From assembly GCA_041651575.1 (NCBI GenBank), contig JBAZJB010000001.1, positions 186,001 through 250,000 of the forward strand: 64,000 nucleotides of DNA. The letters are read 5' to 3'. A program made the position numbers and the translations under genes. This document shows positions 9,202 to 17,664 of the stretch, piece by piece; positions within the stretch are counted from its first letter, which is position 1, and each line of letters starts with the position of its first letter. This stretch comes from JAQUOT01 sp041651575. Lineage in GTDB: Archaea; Nanobdellota; Nanobdellia; SCGC-AAA011-G17; JAFCDX01. The notes below the pieces were generated by a model. It was not told where the DNA came from. It worked only from the letters and a program-made list of their open reading frames with translations, and searched no databases.

Positions 9202-9395
9202 ATTATAAAAAATGTTGTTGGAAAAATGGAAAATGTTCTAGTTGTAGTTGTGGATCTTGCTGTTCTGGATGTGTAGAAGCATGCCCTATACAGGCTATAA
9301 CTAGAGAAAAATTAGTAAAGATTGATTTAAAAAAATGTATTTCTTGTGGTGCTTGTGTTGAAGCTTGTAAACATAAGGCATTAAAACTAGTTTAA
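9186..9395 (+). CDS. Small 4Fe-4S ferredoxin
   Basis: The ATG at 9186 gives a compact 69-residue ferredoxin; an upstream in-frame start at 9132 would add basic residues inside dph5 and is less likely. The second cluster site is a clear C-I-S-C-G-A-C-V-E-A-C. The first is unusually rich in cysteine (C-S-S-C-S-C-G-S-C-C-S-G-C-V-E-A-C-P), so which residues bind the cluster cannot be read directly. Likely an electron carrier, possibly for the ferredoxin-thioredoxin reductase encoded at 53816 or the anaerobic ribonucleotide reductase activase. It overlaps dph5 by 16 bases and converges with the DUF167 gene. Confidence 0.85.
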   Translation: MAIKIDYKKCCWKNGKCSSCSCGSCCSGCVEACPIQAITREKLVKIDLKKCISCGACVEACKHKALKLV

Positions 9396-9593
9396 TTCAA
9401 TTATTTTTTCTTTGGAAGTAAATCCAGAAATTATTCTAACATCTTTTTTTAGCTCTTTTTTAAATAATTTTATTATAGCTAAATTGGCTTTTCCGTGTTC
9501 TGGACGTTCTTTAATATAAACTAAATAAGAAGCATTTTCTTTAATTATTTTATTCTCTTTCTGTCCAGTTTTAACCTTTATTTTTATTTTCAT
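9387..9593 (-). CDS. DUF167 (YggU-like) protein
   Basis: Small basic protein of 68 residues from the ATG at 9593; a longer frame to 9656 would run into the promoter of the next gene. The conserved core is visible: an N-terminal K-I-K-V-K-T beta-strand, then the family signature around E-H-G-K-A-N-L-A-I-I-K-L-F, and the closing strand I-S-G-F-T-S-K-E-K-I-I-E. The family is widespread in bacteria and archaea and has no established biochemical role. The end overlaps the ferredoxin end by 9 bases on the opposite strand. Confidence 0.85.
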   Translation of the reverse strand: MKIKIKVKTGQKENKIIKENASYLVYIKERPEHGKANLAIIKLFKKELKKDVRIISGFTSKEKIIELN

Positions 9594-9613
9594 AAGGTTT
9601 TTAAAGAGGTAAC

Positions 9614-9622
9614 TTTTAAATA
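9614..9622 (+). promoter_or_regulatory. TATA-like box of the 9644 gene
   Basis: TTTTAAATA centred about 26 bases before the ATG at 9644. Confidence 0.5.
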
Positions 9623-9643
9623 GTTTTACATTATAAAAACAAA

Positions 9644-10414
9644 ATGAAAAAGACAATTTTATATCTAATATTTGCAGTATTATTAGTTAATTTAGTATTT
9701 GCATTTGAAGAAGTAATAGGTTATGATCCTGTAGCAAATTATACTACTAGCGTAGAACTTAAAGATATAGTTTTAGATAGTAAAGCTATAATATCTAGAA
9801 ATTATAATGAAAATATATTTAATATAGATGGAAAAGCTATAACTAAAATAAATGGTCATCCTATAGTTCATTTGGATTTAATTGAAGAACCAATTATTAT
9901 TTCTCCTAACCAAATTTTAATAGGAGATCAAGAAGTGAATATATTACATGATAGTCCTATAGTTTCTCCTAAATTAGTTTATAATTTATCAAGAAATATA
10001 AGAATAATACAAGTAAAAGATGAAAATTCCTTGTTTTTAGACGATAATAAAATTAATTTTAGTTTAACTAAAGTAAAAGTAGACAAAGGAGTATTATATG
10101 TAAACGAAGAAGAAATTCCCTTTAAGGTAATGCCTTTTCAAGCAAAGAATACTTTTAGATATCAGTTAGAAACTTATGATAATCCTGGAGTGGATGTTAG
10201 ATATAAAGAAATTAAAATAGATAAGAAAAAAGCTTGGTATATATACACAGTTGAATCTTATGGTAAACTATTATTTATTTGGGATCGTAAAGTTCCAATA
10301 GAATTAAAAGTTAATGCTATAACTGGAAATTTAGATATAAGTAAACCTTTATGGGCTATATTTGTCTTTGGGGAAAATAAGAATTTGGATGATGTAGTGC
10401 CAGAAGTACAATAA
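9644..10414 (+). CDS. Secreted protein, unknown
   Basis: Secreted protein of 256 residues with a signal peptide (about 1-20, ending V-F-A-F). The rest is beta-rich with alternating hydrophobic residues and no cysteine-rich motif, no TM anchor and no metal-binding motif that I recognise. It lies among other surface-protein genes and has its own TATA box. Function unknown; a soluble or cell-associated extracellular protein is the most that can be said. Confidence 0.65.
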   Translation: MKKTILYLIFAVLLVNLVFAFEEVIGYDPVANYTTSVELKDIVLDSKAIISRNYNENIFNIDGKAITKINGHPIVHLDLIEEPIIISPNQILIGDQEVNILHDSPIVSPKLVYNLSRNIRIIQVKDENSLFLDDNKINFSLTKVKVDKGVLYVNEEEIPFKVMPFQAKNTFRYQLETYDNPGVDVRYKEIKIDKKKAWYIYTVESYGKLLFIWDRKVPIELKVNAITGNLDISKPLWAIFVFGENKNLDDVVPEVQ

Positions 10415-10511
10415 TTCTTAATAAAACATATTAATAAGCCATTTAAACCTAGTTTAGACTAATATTCCTTAAATATATATTGTTACTTCTTAGTAGTTAA
10501 TAATAGGAAGG

Positions 10512-10519
10512 TTTATAAA
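10512..10519 (+). promoter_or_regulatory. TATA box plus downstream palindrome of the dockerin-array gene
   Basis: TTTATAAA lies 34 bases before the ATG at 10549, predicting a start of transcription near 10541 and a leader of roughly 8 bases. A perfect 10-base palindrome AGTATATACT (10522-10531) lies between the box and the predicted start, where a repressor would act. Confidence 0.5.
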
Positions 10520-10548
10520 CAAGTATATACTGTAATATATAGGTTAAA

Positions 10549-11904
10549 ATGAATACTATATCTACAATCAAGAAAGCGTTAATGTTTTTTGTAATGATTT
10601 TCTTAGTTCCACTAGCATTTGCTTTACAAGGCGATTGCGATGGAAATGAATTAATTGAAATACCTGATATGGTTTGTTTAAACACTTTAATGGTAGATTT
10701 TCAAGATAATTCATACATAGATAATCCTGAAATATGTTTTAATTCAAGTTGTTTAAGTATGGATATTAATAGAGATTATCATTATGATTTGAAAGATATG
10801 GCTTTGTTAAAAAGCGGATTAGTTAATTATGTTCTTGGTGATTGTGATGGTAATGGACTTATAGAAGTACCTGATTATTCTTGTTTAATAAATTTAATAG
10901 TTCAATCTCAAAATAATACTCAAGATAATAACGATCAAAATATGGATTTAATGATACAAGTTATTCCAGAAGATACAGAAACTCAAGGATTTGTATGTTC
11001 ACCAATTTCAGATTGTTCAAATATGGATATGAATGGAGATGGAATTTTTGATTATAAAGATGTTGGGATGTTAAAAAGTGTACTTGGAAATTATCTTATT
11101 GGAGATTGTGATAATAATAAGCTTATAGAAGTACCTGATGTAACATGTTTAACTCGTTTACTTAGTAAACAAAATACAATTTGTTCACCTGTAGCAGATT
11201 GTTCAAACATGGATATTGATTTCGACGGTAATTTTACTCAAGAAGATCTTAATGAATTAATTTCAAGATTAGGTTTTAATATGGTAATTAATAATACTCT
11301 AGAAAATAACATTGAATTAGAAAATCAAATTGAACCTATAAATGAAATTAAATATAATTCAACTGCATGTAAAGAATTAGATATGGATAATGATAGTTTT
11401 ATAAATAAATCAGAAGCAAATACAGCTTTAGAATTCATAAGAAATGCAATAACTAATGGATTATCTCTTGATCAAGTTAAATTTGATTTAGATGGTAATG
11501 GAATTATAGAAATACCTGATTTAAGTGCAATAACAAGCATTCTTAGTAAACTTCCAACAGAAGAAAGTACAATGAATATATCTAGCTGTGGTTTTGTAGC
11601 AGAAATTGTAAATATTACAGAACCAGTTATACCTGCTATAGTTAGTTCAAGTTCATCTGGCGGATCAGGCGGATCAAGTCATAGACATACTTTAACTAGA
11701 ATAGTTGAAGTTAAACCAATAGTATATCCTACTACAGAGGTACAAGAACCAATACTAGTACAAGATGTAAAAGAAGTTACTGATGTAATATCTCAAACTG
11801 ATAATAAATTTATGGGATTTGCAAAGAAATTAGTTTATGAATTCATCGGAGCAATTATTTTGATTGCTATAATCTTAGGAATATATCTTTGGAAAAGAAA
11901 CTAA
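10549..11904 (+). CDS. Membrane-anchored array of Cys-containing dockerin-like modules
   Basis: Surface protein of 451 residues: signal peptide (about 1-25), four dockerin-like modules (about 28-96, 97-188, 189-245, 278-343), a Gly/Ser linker (about 365-375), and one C-terminal TM helix (about 425-447) with a three-residue basic tail. Each module pairs two EF-hand-like calcium loops as in type I dockerins, for example G-D-C-D-G-N-G-L-I-E-V-P-D and D-M-N-G-D-G-I-F-D-Y-K-D. The first three modules also share cysteines at G-D-C-D, at P-D-x-x-C-L and before the second loop, suggesting a disulfide-stabilised variant. In bacteria dockerins bind cohesins; no cohesin is seen in this window. Inferred role: cell-surface docking platform. 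Confidence 0.75.
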   Translation: MNTISTIKKALMFFVMIFLVPLAFALQGDCDGNELIEIPDMVCLNTLMVDFQDNSYIDNPEICFNSSCLSMDINRDYHYDLKDMALLKSGLVNYVLGDCDGNGLIEVPDYSCLINLIVQSQNNTQDNNDQNMDLMIQVIPEDTETQGFVCSPISDCSNMDMNGDGIFDYKDVGMLKSVLGNYLIGDCDNNKLIEVPDVTCLTRLLSKQNTICSPVADCSNMDIDFDGNFTQEDLNELISRLGFNMVINNTLENNIELENQIEPINEIKYNSTACKELDMDNDSFINKSEANTALEFIRNAITNGLSLDQVKFDLDGNGIIEIPDLSAITSILSKLPTEESTMNISSCGFVAEIVNITEPVIPAIVSSSSSGGSGGSSHRHTLTRIVEVKPIVYPTTEVQEPILVQDVKEVTDVISQTDNKFMGFAKKLVYEFIGAIILIAIILGIYLWKRN

Positions 11905-13628
11905 ATTTTTTCTTTTATTTCGTTTTCTAATTGTTTAACAAAATCTTCTATTTTAACACCAAATTTAGGCTTGTCTCCACGAGGACGTATAGCTAAAGTT
12001 TTATTTTGTTCTTCTTTATCTCCTATAACAATTACATAATTAATTCTTTCAAGTTCAGCATCTCTTATTTTTGCTTGCACAGTACAATCTCTTATATCAG
12101 ATTCAACTCTAAATCCTTTATCTTTTAATTCTAGAGTAATTTTTTCTGTTGTTTTCATATTATTTTGGCTAAGAGATAAAACTTTAATTTGTACAGGACT
12201 TAACCATAATGGAAATTTTCCTGCATAATGTTCTATTATTACTCCGATGAATCTTTCTAATGATCCAAGTATAGCTCTGTGTATCATTACAGGAGTATGT
12301 TTTTTACCATCAGAACCTTCATAAGCTAATTCAAATCTTCCTGGCATTTGGAAGTCTAATTGTATTGTAGGTAATTGCCAATTTCTTCCTAGAACATCTT
12401 TTAAATCGAAGTCAATTTTTGGTCCGTAGAAAGCTCCTTCTCCATTTTTAATTTGATATTTTATTTTATTTTTTTCTAGAGCTTCTTTTAATGCTTTTTC
12501 AGCTTTATCCCATTGCGATTTTTCTCCCATGAATTTTTCTGGTCTTGTAGATAAGTTTGCTGTATATTCCATTTTAAATATTTTATAAATATATTTAACA
12601 AATTCTAATAATTCTTCTATTTCAGACATGATTTGTTCTTCTGTACAAAATATGTGTGCATCATCTTGAGAAAATTTAGTTACTCTTGTTAACCCTCCTA
12701 AAACTCCACCCAATTCATTCCTATGTAAACAAGCAAAATCAGCAATTCTTAAAGGTAAATCTCTATAGCTTCTTATTCTATTTTTATAAATTAAACAATG
12801 GCTTGGGCAGTTCATTGGTTTTAAAGAATATTCTTCATTTCCTATTTTCATACAAAACATATCATCTTTGTAATGTTCCCAATGTCCGCTTGTTTCCCAT
12901 AATTTTTTCTTATATAATAATGGAGTAATAACTTCTTTATAATCTCTTTTTTTGTATTCTTCTCTAATAAATTTCATTAATTCATTATAGATTATTGCTC
13001 CTTTTGCTAAGAAAAAAGGACTTCCAGGTAAAGCTAATTCGTGAGTCATAAATAATTCTTGTTCTCTACCTATCTTTCTATGGTCTCTTTTTTCAGCTTC
13101 TTCTAGTTGTTTTAAATAATTATTCAAATCTTTTTCAGATTCAAATGCAATTCCATAAATTCTTTTTAACATTTGATTTTCAGAAGATCCTTTCCAGTAA
13201 GCATCTGCTATGTGAGTTAATTTAAACGCTTTTGTATTTATTTTTCCTGTTGATTCTACATGCGGACCTATACACATATCAATAAAATTTCCTTGTTCAT
13301 AAAAAGATATTTTTTTATCTTCTAAAGCATTTAATAATTCTAATTTATATTTTTGTTCTTTTAATATTTTTTTAGCTTCATCTCTTGATAATAATTTATG
13401 CTCAATTTTAATGTTTTTTTTAATGATTTCTTTCATCTTATCTTCTATTTTTTTAAGATCTTGTTCAGTAAGTTCTAAATTATCAAAATCATAATAGAAT
13501 CCATTTTCAATAGCTGGACCAATACCAAATTTAACTTTAGGGTATAGTTCTTTTACAGCTTGTGCTAATATGTGAGATAAAGAATGCCTTATCATTTCAA
13601 TATTACTATTTTCTTTGGGTTTTGACAT
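11901..13628 (-). CDS. thrS: Threonyl-tRNA synthetase, bacterial-type without TGS domain
   Basis: Charges tRNA-Thr with threonine. The N-terminal editing domain is the bacterial/eukaryotic (AlaRS-like) kind: H15-x3-H19 and C119-x3-H123 in D-M-C-I-G-P-H-V. The class II catalytic core follows (P-M-N-C-P-S-H-C; the conserved R-x-x-E motif 2 region at H-R-N-E; motif 3 with H-R-A-I-L-G-S-L-E-R) and then the anticodon-binding domain. At 575 residues it is shorter than bacterial ThrRS (about 640) because the N-terminal TGS domain is missing. Many archaea instead carry a D-aminoacyl-tRNA-deacylase-like editing domain, so this gene looks acquired from bacteria (inference). Its stop overlaps that of the dockerin gene in the shared bases CTAA. 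Confidence 0.95.
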   Translation of the reverse strand: MSKPKENSNIEMIRHSLSHILAQAVKELYPKVKFGIGPAIENGFYYDFDNLELTEQDLKKIEDKMKEIIKKNIKIEHKLLSRDEAKKILKEQKYKLELLNALEDKKISFYEQGNFIDMCIGPHVESTGKINTKAFKLTHIADAYWKGSSENQMLKRIYGIAFESEKDLNNYLKQLEEAEKRDHRKIGREQELFMTHELALPGSPFFLAKGAIIYNELMKFIREEYKKRDYKEVITPLLYKKKLWETSGHWEHYKDDMFCMKIGNEEYSLKPMNCPSHCLIYKNRIRSYRDLPLRIADFACLHRNELGGVLGGLTRVTKFSQDDAHIFCTEEQIMSEIEELLEFVKYIYKIFKMEYTANLSTRPEKFMGEKSQWDKAEKALKEALEKNKIKYQIKNGEGAFYGPKIDFDLKDVLGRNWQLPTIQLDFQMPGRFELAYEGSDGKKHTPVMIHRAILGSLERFIGVIIEHYAGKFPLWLSPVQIKVLSLSQNNMKTTEKITLELKDKGFRVESDIRDCTVQAKIRDAELERINYVIVIGDKEEQNKTLAIRPRGDKPKFGVKIEDFVKQLENEIKEKI

Positions 13629-13651
13629 ATATTTAAAACTGAATTTTAGTA

Positions 13652-13659
13652 TATAAATA
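13652..13659 (-). promoter_or_regulatory. TATA box of thrS
   Basis: Read on the minus strand this is TTTATATA, centred about 27 bases before the thrS ATG at 13628. The 78-base divergent gap also holds the promoter of the 13707 gene. Confidence 0.55.
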
Positions 13660-13677
13660 TTATGTTATAGTAAACTA

Positions 13678-13685
13678 TTTAAATA
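13678..13685 (+). promoter_or_regulatory. TATA box of the 13707 gene
   Basis: TTTAAATA centred about 25 bases before the ATG at 13707. Confidence 0.55.
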
Positions 13686-13706
13686 ATATAAAATACTTAA
13701 TTAACG

Positions 13707-15809
13707 ATGAAAAAGAGCGTTTTGTTCATATTTTTTATTCTAGGAATCTTTATCTTACCTCAAGTTTATTCTGCAATAACGATTGATAGCACTTTAAATC
13801 CCCAATATAACCTTGGAGAGAAAATAAATTTAAAAGGTTCTTTAACAGAAGCAAGCGATGTTAATGGAATTTTAAATATTTTTATGGAATGTGGAACAAC
13901 AACTACAGAATATAGAACTATTACAGTAAATGAAACAATAGAAGTAGATGAAGAAGTAGTTGAAAGAAAAGCTTGTTATGAAGATGATGAATGTTCTGGA
14001 GAGGAAGTATGTTGGGAACATTTTTGTAAAGATTTTAATAGTGATGGAACAGAAACTGTAACAAGAACAGTAACAGAACCTATAACAACTACTTCTAGTT
14101 CACAAAGCGTTCAATTAGCTGCAAAATCTTTAAGATTAAAAAAAGATACTCTTGAATTATTTTCTTATGATTTACCTATAACTGGAGAATTATTAGGGAC
14201 TTGTTCTTTTAAAATAAGCTTTAATGATATGACTTCTGGAACATTAATAGATGAAACAACTTCAAGTTCATTAGAAATTACAAAACAATTGAAAGGGGTT
14301 TTTGCTATAAATAAACCAGAATTTCAATTAGGAGACGATATTATAATTTCTGGAAATATTCTTAATTTGAAAGACATAAACATTAATGGTATGTCTGTAA
14401 TTTATATTAAAAAAGATGGAATTAATTATATTGTAGATACTGTTCCAATTACTGCTGGTGCATTTAATTACAAAACAAAATTAATTTCTATGCCTGCAGG
14501 AGCTTATTCGGTATTTGTAGAAGCTTCTGATAATAATGGAAATAAATATCTATTTGAAAATGCATTGCAATTTAATTTATACAATAATTTGATTGTAAGT
14601 GGATTAACCGATAAACAATCTTATCTTCCAGAAGAAATAGTAAAAATTACTGGAACAGTTTATAAAAAAATAGGTGGAGCAGTTTCTGGAGTTAAAGTAA
14701 ATATTAATTTCGATGATAAAAATTATACAACAGATATACTTGAAGGAAAATTCACTTTTAATATTCCTTTATTAAAAACAATAAAGTCTTATTATCATAA
14801 TATTTCATTCAATGCAGAAGATCAAAGTTTAAATTATGGAGAAGATATAACAAAAATAGATGTTATTCCAGTTCCTACAACTTTATCTATAGAATTGGAT
14901 AAGGAAGCATATCAACCACAACAAACAGTATTAATAAAACCTATTTTGAATGATCAAGCTAGTGATGCTTTACAAAGAAAAGTTGATATTGAAATAAGAA
15001 ATACAAAAAATGACATTGTATTTAGTATTATTGATATGACTGGAAACGAAGTTAAATATGATTTACCAGAATTTGCTTATCCTGGTATTTGGAAAATTAA
15101 TATAAAATCTGAAGGTCTTAAAGCAACTAAGGATTTAAATGTAGAAGTTGTAGAAATAATTGATATTCTTTTATCTGGACAAGAATTAAGTTTAACTAAT
15201 TTAGGTAATGATAAATTTGAAGATGAAGTTAGTATAGAAGCTTCTGGAGAAGTTTCAGATAGTTCAATACAAAAATTCTATTTAAAACCAAATGAAACCA
15301 AAACAATAGAATTATTTAAATTATTTAAACCAGGAACTTATTCAATCAAAATAATGGATAAAACTTTTGATTCTGTAACTATATTGGATGAAAGAAATAT
15401 CTTTGAAAAAGCATTAGATGGTTTAGTTGGTTTAACAGGATATACTATATATAAACAATCTAAAGATATATCTAATATGGGATTCACTTCTTTAGCAATT
15501 ATAGGTGTTATTGTTTTATTAGGTTTATTAGTAAAATATGGTGGAAAATTAAAGTTTGGTTCTGGAAAAAAAGCTGTAAGTCAACCAGAAAATATTGATT
15601 TTGATAAACCTGGAGTTCAAATAGTTAATGATAAGATTGGAAAATCTATACCTATAAGAAGAACAGCAAGTAGTTTAAGAAATACTTCTGGATTTGGAAA
15701 GGCAAATGAGCAAGATATAGCTGATTTTAAAAGAAGAATAAGAGCAGGCGCAGACAAAGATAGAAGATTTGGTAGTGGAAATGGAGGAGCCTTTTCGATG
15801 TTTGATTAA
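13707..15809 (+). CDS. Large membrane-anchored surface protein, beta-sandwich rich
   Basis: Protein of 700 residues with a signal peptide (about 1-22), a long extracytoplasmic region made of beta-sandwich-like segments with repeated G-x-V/I ... N-x-x-G patterns, a short Cys cluster (about 91-110: C-Y-E-D-D-E-C ... C-W-E-H-F-C), one TM helix (about 590-610) and a Lys/Arg-rich cytoplasmic tail of about 85 residues. Beta-sandwich units of this sort are common in archaeal surface proteins and resemble alpha-2-macroglobulin-type or Ig folds, but I cannot assign a family. The dockerin-containing gene at 15812 follows two bases after the stop, so the two are likely an operon. Confidence 0.7.
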   Translation: MKKSVLFIFFILGIFILPQVYSAITIDSTLNPQYNLGEKINLKGSLTEASDVNGILNIFMECGTTTTEYRTITVNETIEVDEEVVERKACYEDDECSGEEVCWEHFCKDFNSDGTETVTRTVTEPITTTSSSQSVQLAAKSLRLKKDTLELFSYDLPITGELLGTCSFKISFNDMTSGTLIDETTSSSLEITKQLKGVFAINKPEFQLGDDIIISGNILNLKDININGMSVIYIKKDGINYIVDTVPITAGAFNYKTKLISMPAGAYSVFVEASDNNGNKYLFENALQFNLYNNLIVSGLTDKQSYLPEEIVKITGTVYKKIGGAVSGVKVNINFDDKNYTTDILEGKFTFNIPLLKTIKSYYHNISFNAEDQSLNYGEDITKIDVIPVPTTLSIELDKEAYQPQQTVLIKPILNDQASDALQRKVDIEIRNTKNDIVFSIIDMTGNEVKYDLPEFAYPGIWKINIKSEGLKATKDLNVEVVEIIDILLSGQELSLTNLGNDKFEDEVSIEASGEVSDSSIQKFYLKPNETKTIELFKLFKPGTYSIKIMDKTFDSVTILDERNIFEKALDGLVGLTGYTIYKQSKDISNMGFTSLAIIGVIVLLGLLVKYGGKLKFGSGKKAVSQPENIDFDKPGVQIVNDKIGKSIPIRRTASSLRNTSGFGKANEQDIADFKRRIRAGADKDRRFGSGNGGAFSMFD

Positions 15810-15811
15810 AT

Positions 15812-17335
15812 ATGAAAAAAATATTATTTTTAATTTCATTGCTTTTGATTTTACCTTTTGCAAGTGCATTAAAAGGAAGTTTAGATAATAATGAGATTGT
15901 AGAAATACCTGATTTAAGTAAGATTAATGATATAATTGTGAAATTTCAAACAGGGGATTATTTTGTTGAAGGAGTTTGTCCTACAAGTTGTATAGAACAA
16001 ATTTGTCAAATTTCTAGAGCATATAATTGTTTATCTTTAGATTTAAATAATGATGGATTTATTACTACAGTAGAATTAGAAGAAATGAAAAATTATATCA
16101 TTTTTGAATTATCAAAACAAATTCCTGCTTTAGAAATGAATGGAATTAGTTATGTTTCGGCAGCAACAAAAAGATTTTACGAAATTGAAATTTCTTCGAT
16201 AAAAAATACTACTATCAACGAAGAGGGAAATGAAGATGGGACTATTATTAATACATTAACTTCTCTTAAGGAAGCAAATTATATTTTTAAAGAAGATAAT
16301 ACTATAAAATTATTATATAATGAAGGGGATTTGGCAGATATGTCTATTCAAGGAAGATATTTATACAATCCAGAAACTAAAAAAGGTTATTTATTTGGTG
16401 ATTTTACAATAGATGCTAAAGTTGATTTATCTGAAACAATTGGTGAAATAATAAATCCTTATTATGGAATTTGTGTTATAGATGGAGGGGGCATTGGGTG
16501 TATTATATTTTCAGATAAGATAGTTTCTTCAGAAGGTCAATTTTTAGGTTCTAAAGTTTATAATCGTCCTATAATTGTGGTTGGAGGTTTAATTAACCCA
16601 GAAGTTACCGAACTTGAGGTTACAATGATTTATAAAACAGAATCCTGGTTAATAGGAAATCCTGTAGCTTTACCAGAAAATTCTATTATAGGTGGTTTTG
16701 GGAAGGTACAAGGAAATGTTTATGGTGAATTGAAAGATATTATAACAAGTGGGTTTAGTTATGATGCTATTGTAACTGGAACTAGTTATAATGGTATATA
16801 CTCTGCTATGTGTTATTATGTTAATTATCCTGAATATTTACAAATGGAAAGATCAAATTGTATTTTTATTTTAGAAAGTTATATTGATTATGATAAAGAT
16901 AGTATTTTTTCAGATACAGATTGTAATGATAACGATGCAAAAATTGGAACTGTTTGTCCTACTTTAACTATTGGAGTTAGTGGTTCTAGTGGTGGTGGAG
17001 GTGGAGGAGGAAGTAGTAGTGCATGTTTACCTTCGGTTTCTTGTGGGGATTGGTCTCCATGTTCACAAGATAGGGTTATGATAAGAGATTGTAAAACTAG
17101 TAGTTGTACGAGAACCATACCTGTAACAGAAATGTCTTGTAATTATTTTACTCAGGGTGGAAGTATAGATGAAAGTCCAGAAGAAGTGGTTAGAACATTA
17201 GAACGAGAATTAATAAAAAAAGAAGAACCTTGGAAATTTCCATATATAACTTTTTTATGGATAATATTCTTAATATTACTTATAATCACCCTATTGTATT
17301 ATTATAGAAAACATCAGCTATCAAAACATTTATAA
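15812..17335 (+). CDS. TM-anchored surface protein with dockerin-like, MopE-like and TSP1-like modules
   Basis: Protein of 507 residues. A signal peptide (about 1-19) is followed at once by a dockerin-like module (first loop L-D-N-N-E-I-V-E-I-P-D, second loop D-L-N-N-D-G-F-I-T-T-V-E-L) with cysteines in between. A central beta-rich domain of about 270 residues is unrecognised. Near the end come a MopE-like calcium segment (D-T-D-C-N-D-N-D-A), a seven-Gly stretch, a TSP1-like Cys/Trp module (C-G-D-W-S-P-C), a TM helix (about 473-495) and a short basic tail. The end architecture matches the proteins at 5421 and 60500. It starts two bases after the 13707 gene. Role inferred: surface display; no enzyme motif seen. 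Confidence 0.75.
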   Translation: MKKILFLISLLLILPFASALKGSLDNNEIVEIPDLSKINDIIVKFQTGDYFVEGVCPTSCIEQICQISRAYNCLSLDLNNDGFITTVELEEMKNYIIFELSKQIPALEMNGISYVSAATKRFYEIEISSIKNTTINEEGNEDGTIINTLTSLKEANYIFKEDNTIKLLYNEGDLADMSIQGRYLYNPETKKGYLFGDFTIDAKVDLSETIGEIINPYYGICVIDGGGIGCIIFSDKIVSSEGQFLGSKVYNRPIIVVGGLINPEVTELEVTMIYKTESWLIGNPVALPENSIIGGFGKVQGNVYGELKDIITSGFSYDAIVTGTSYNGIYSAMCYYVNYPEYLQMERSNCIFILESYIDYDKDSIFSDTDCNDNDAKIGTVCPTLTIGVSGSSGGGGGGGSSSACLPSVSCGDWSPCSQDRVMIRDCKTSSCTRTIPVTEMSCNYFTQGGSIDESPEEVVRTLERELIKKEEPWKFPYITFLWIIFLILLIITLLYYYRKHQLSKHL

Positions 17336-17336
17336 A
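17329..17336 (+). promoter_or_regulatory. TATA box of the arsR-iscS-iscU operon
   Basis: TTTATAAA centred about 26 bases before the ATG at 17359, partly inside the end of the preceding gene. It predicts a leaderless transcript that begins within the inverted repeat at 17340-17361. Confidence 0.6.
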
Positions 17337-17339
17337 TAA

Positions 17340-17361
17340 CATATGAGATATATTTCATATG
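17340..17361. promoter_or_regulatory. Inverted repeat covering the start codon of the ArsR-type regulator
   Basis: CATATGA (17340-17346) and TCATATG (17355-17361) form perfect 7-base arms around an 8-base spacer. The right arm includes the ATG of the regulator, and the left arm begins four bases after the TATA box. A dimeric winged-helix protein bound here would block RNA polymerase, so autoregulation by the ArsR-type protein is the natural inference. Confidence 0.6.
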
Positions 17362-17664
17362 AAATTCATATCATATAATAGATTTTTTGCAAATTTTTCT
17401 AATAAAACTAAATTAAATATAATTTTATTTTTAAAAGAAGGTTCTATGTCTGTTAATGATATATGTAAAAAAACAGGGATGGAACAAAGTAAAGTATCCC
17501 ATAATTTAACTAAATTAACAAAATGTAATATATTAAGTGTCAAACAACAAGGAAAACAAAGAATTTATTCTCTGAATAAAAAAACAGTTGTTCCTTTACT
17601 AACTTTAGTTAAAAACCATGTAGTATCAAATTGTCCAATGAATTGTAAGGAGTGTGAATGTTAA
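17359..17664 (+). CDS. ArsR-type winged-helix regulator with Cys-rich tail
   Basis: DNA-binding protein of 101 residues with the ArsR/SmtB helix-turn-helix pattern: L-N-I-I-L-F-L-K-E-G, then M-S-V-N-D-I-C-K-K-T-G-M-E-Q-S-K-V-S-H-N-L-T-K-L as recognition helices, and the beta-hairpin wing I-L-S-V-K-Q-Q-G-K-Q-R-I-Y-S. The last ten residues, C-P-M-N-C-K-E-C-E-C, hold four cysteines and could bind a metal or an Fe-S cluster. The first gene of a block with IscS and IscU, it overlaps iscS by 7 bases. Inferred role: sensing metal, sulfur or Fe-S status and repressing its own operon through the palindrome at 17340-17361. Confidence 0.85.
   Translation: MKFISYNRFFANFSNKTKLNIILFLKEGSMSVNDICKKTGMEQSKVSHNLTKLTKCNILSVKQQGKQRIYSLNKKTVVPLLTLVKNHVVSNCPMNCKECEC
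17647..17652 (+). promoter_or_regulatory. Shine-Dalgarno site of iscS
   Basis: AAGGAG lies five bases before the ATG at 17658 and eleven before the in-frame ATG at 17664. Spacing favours 17658, though family similarity begins at the second methionine. Confidence 0.6.
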
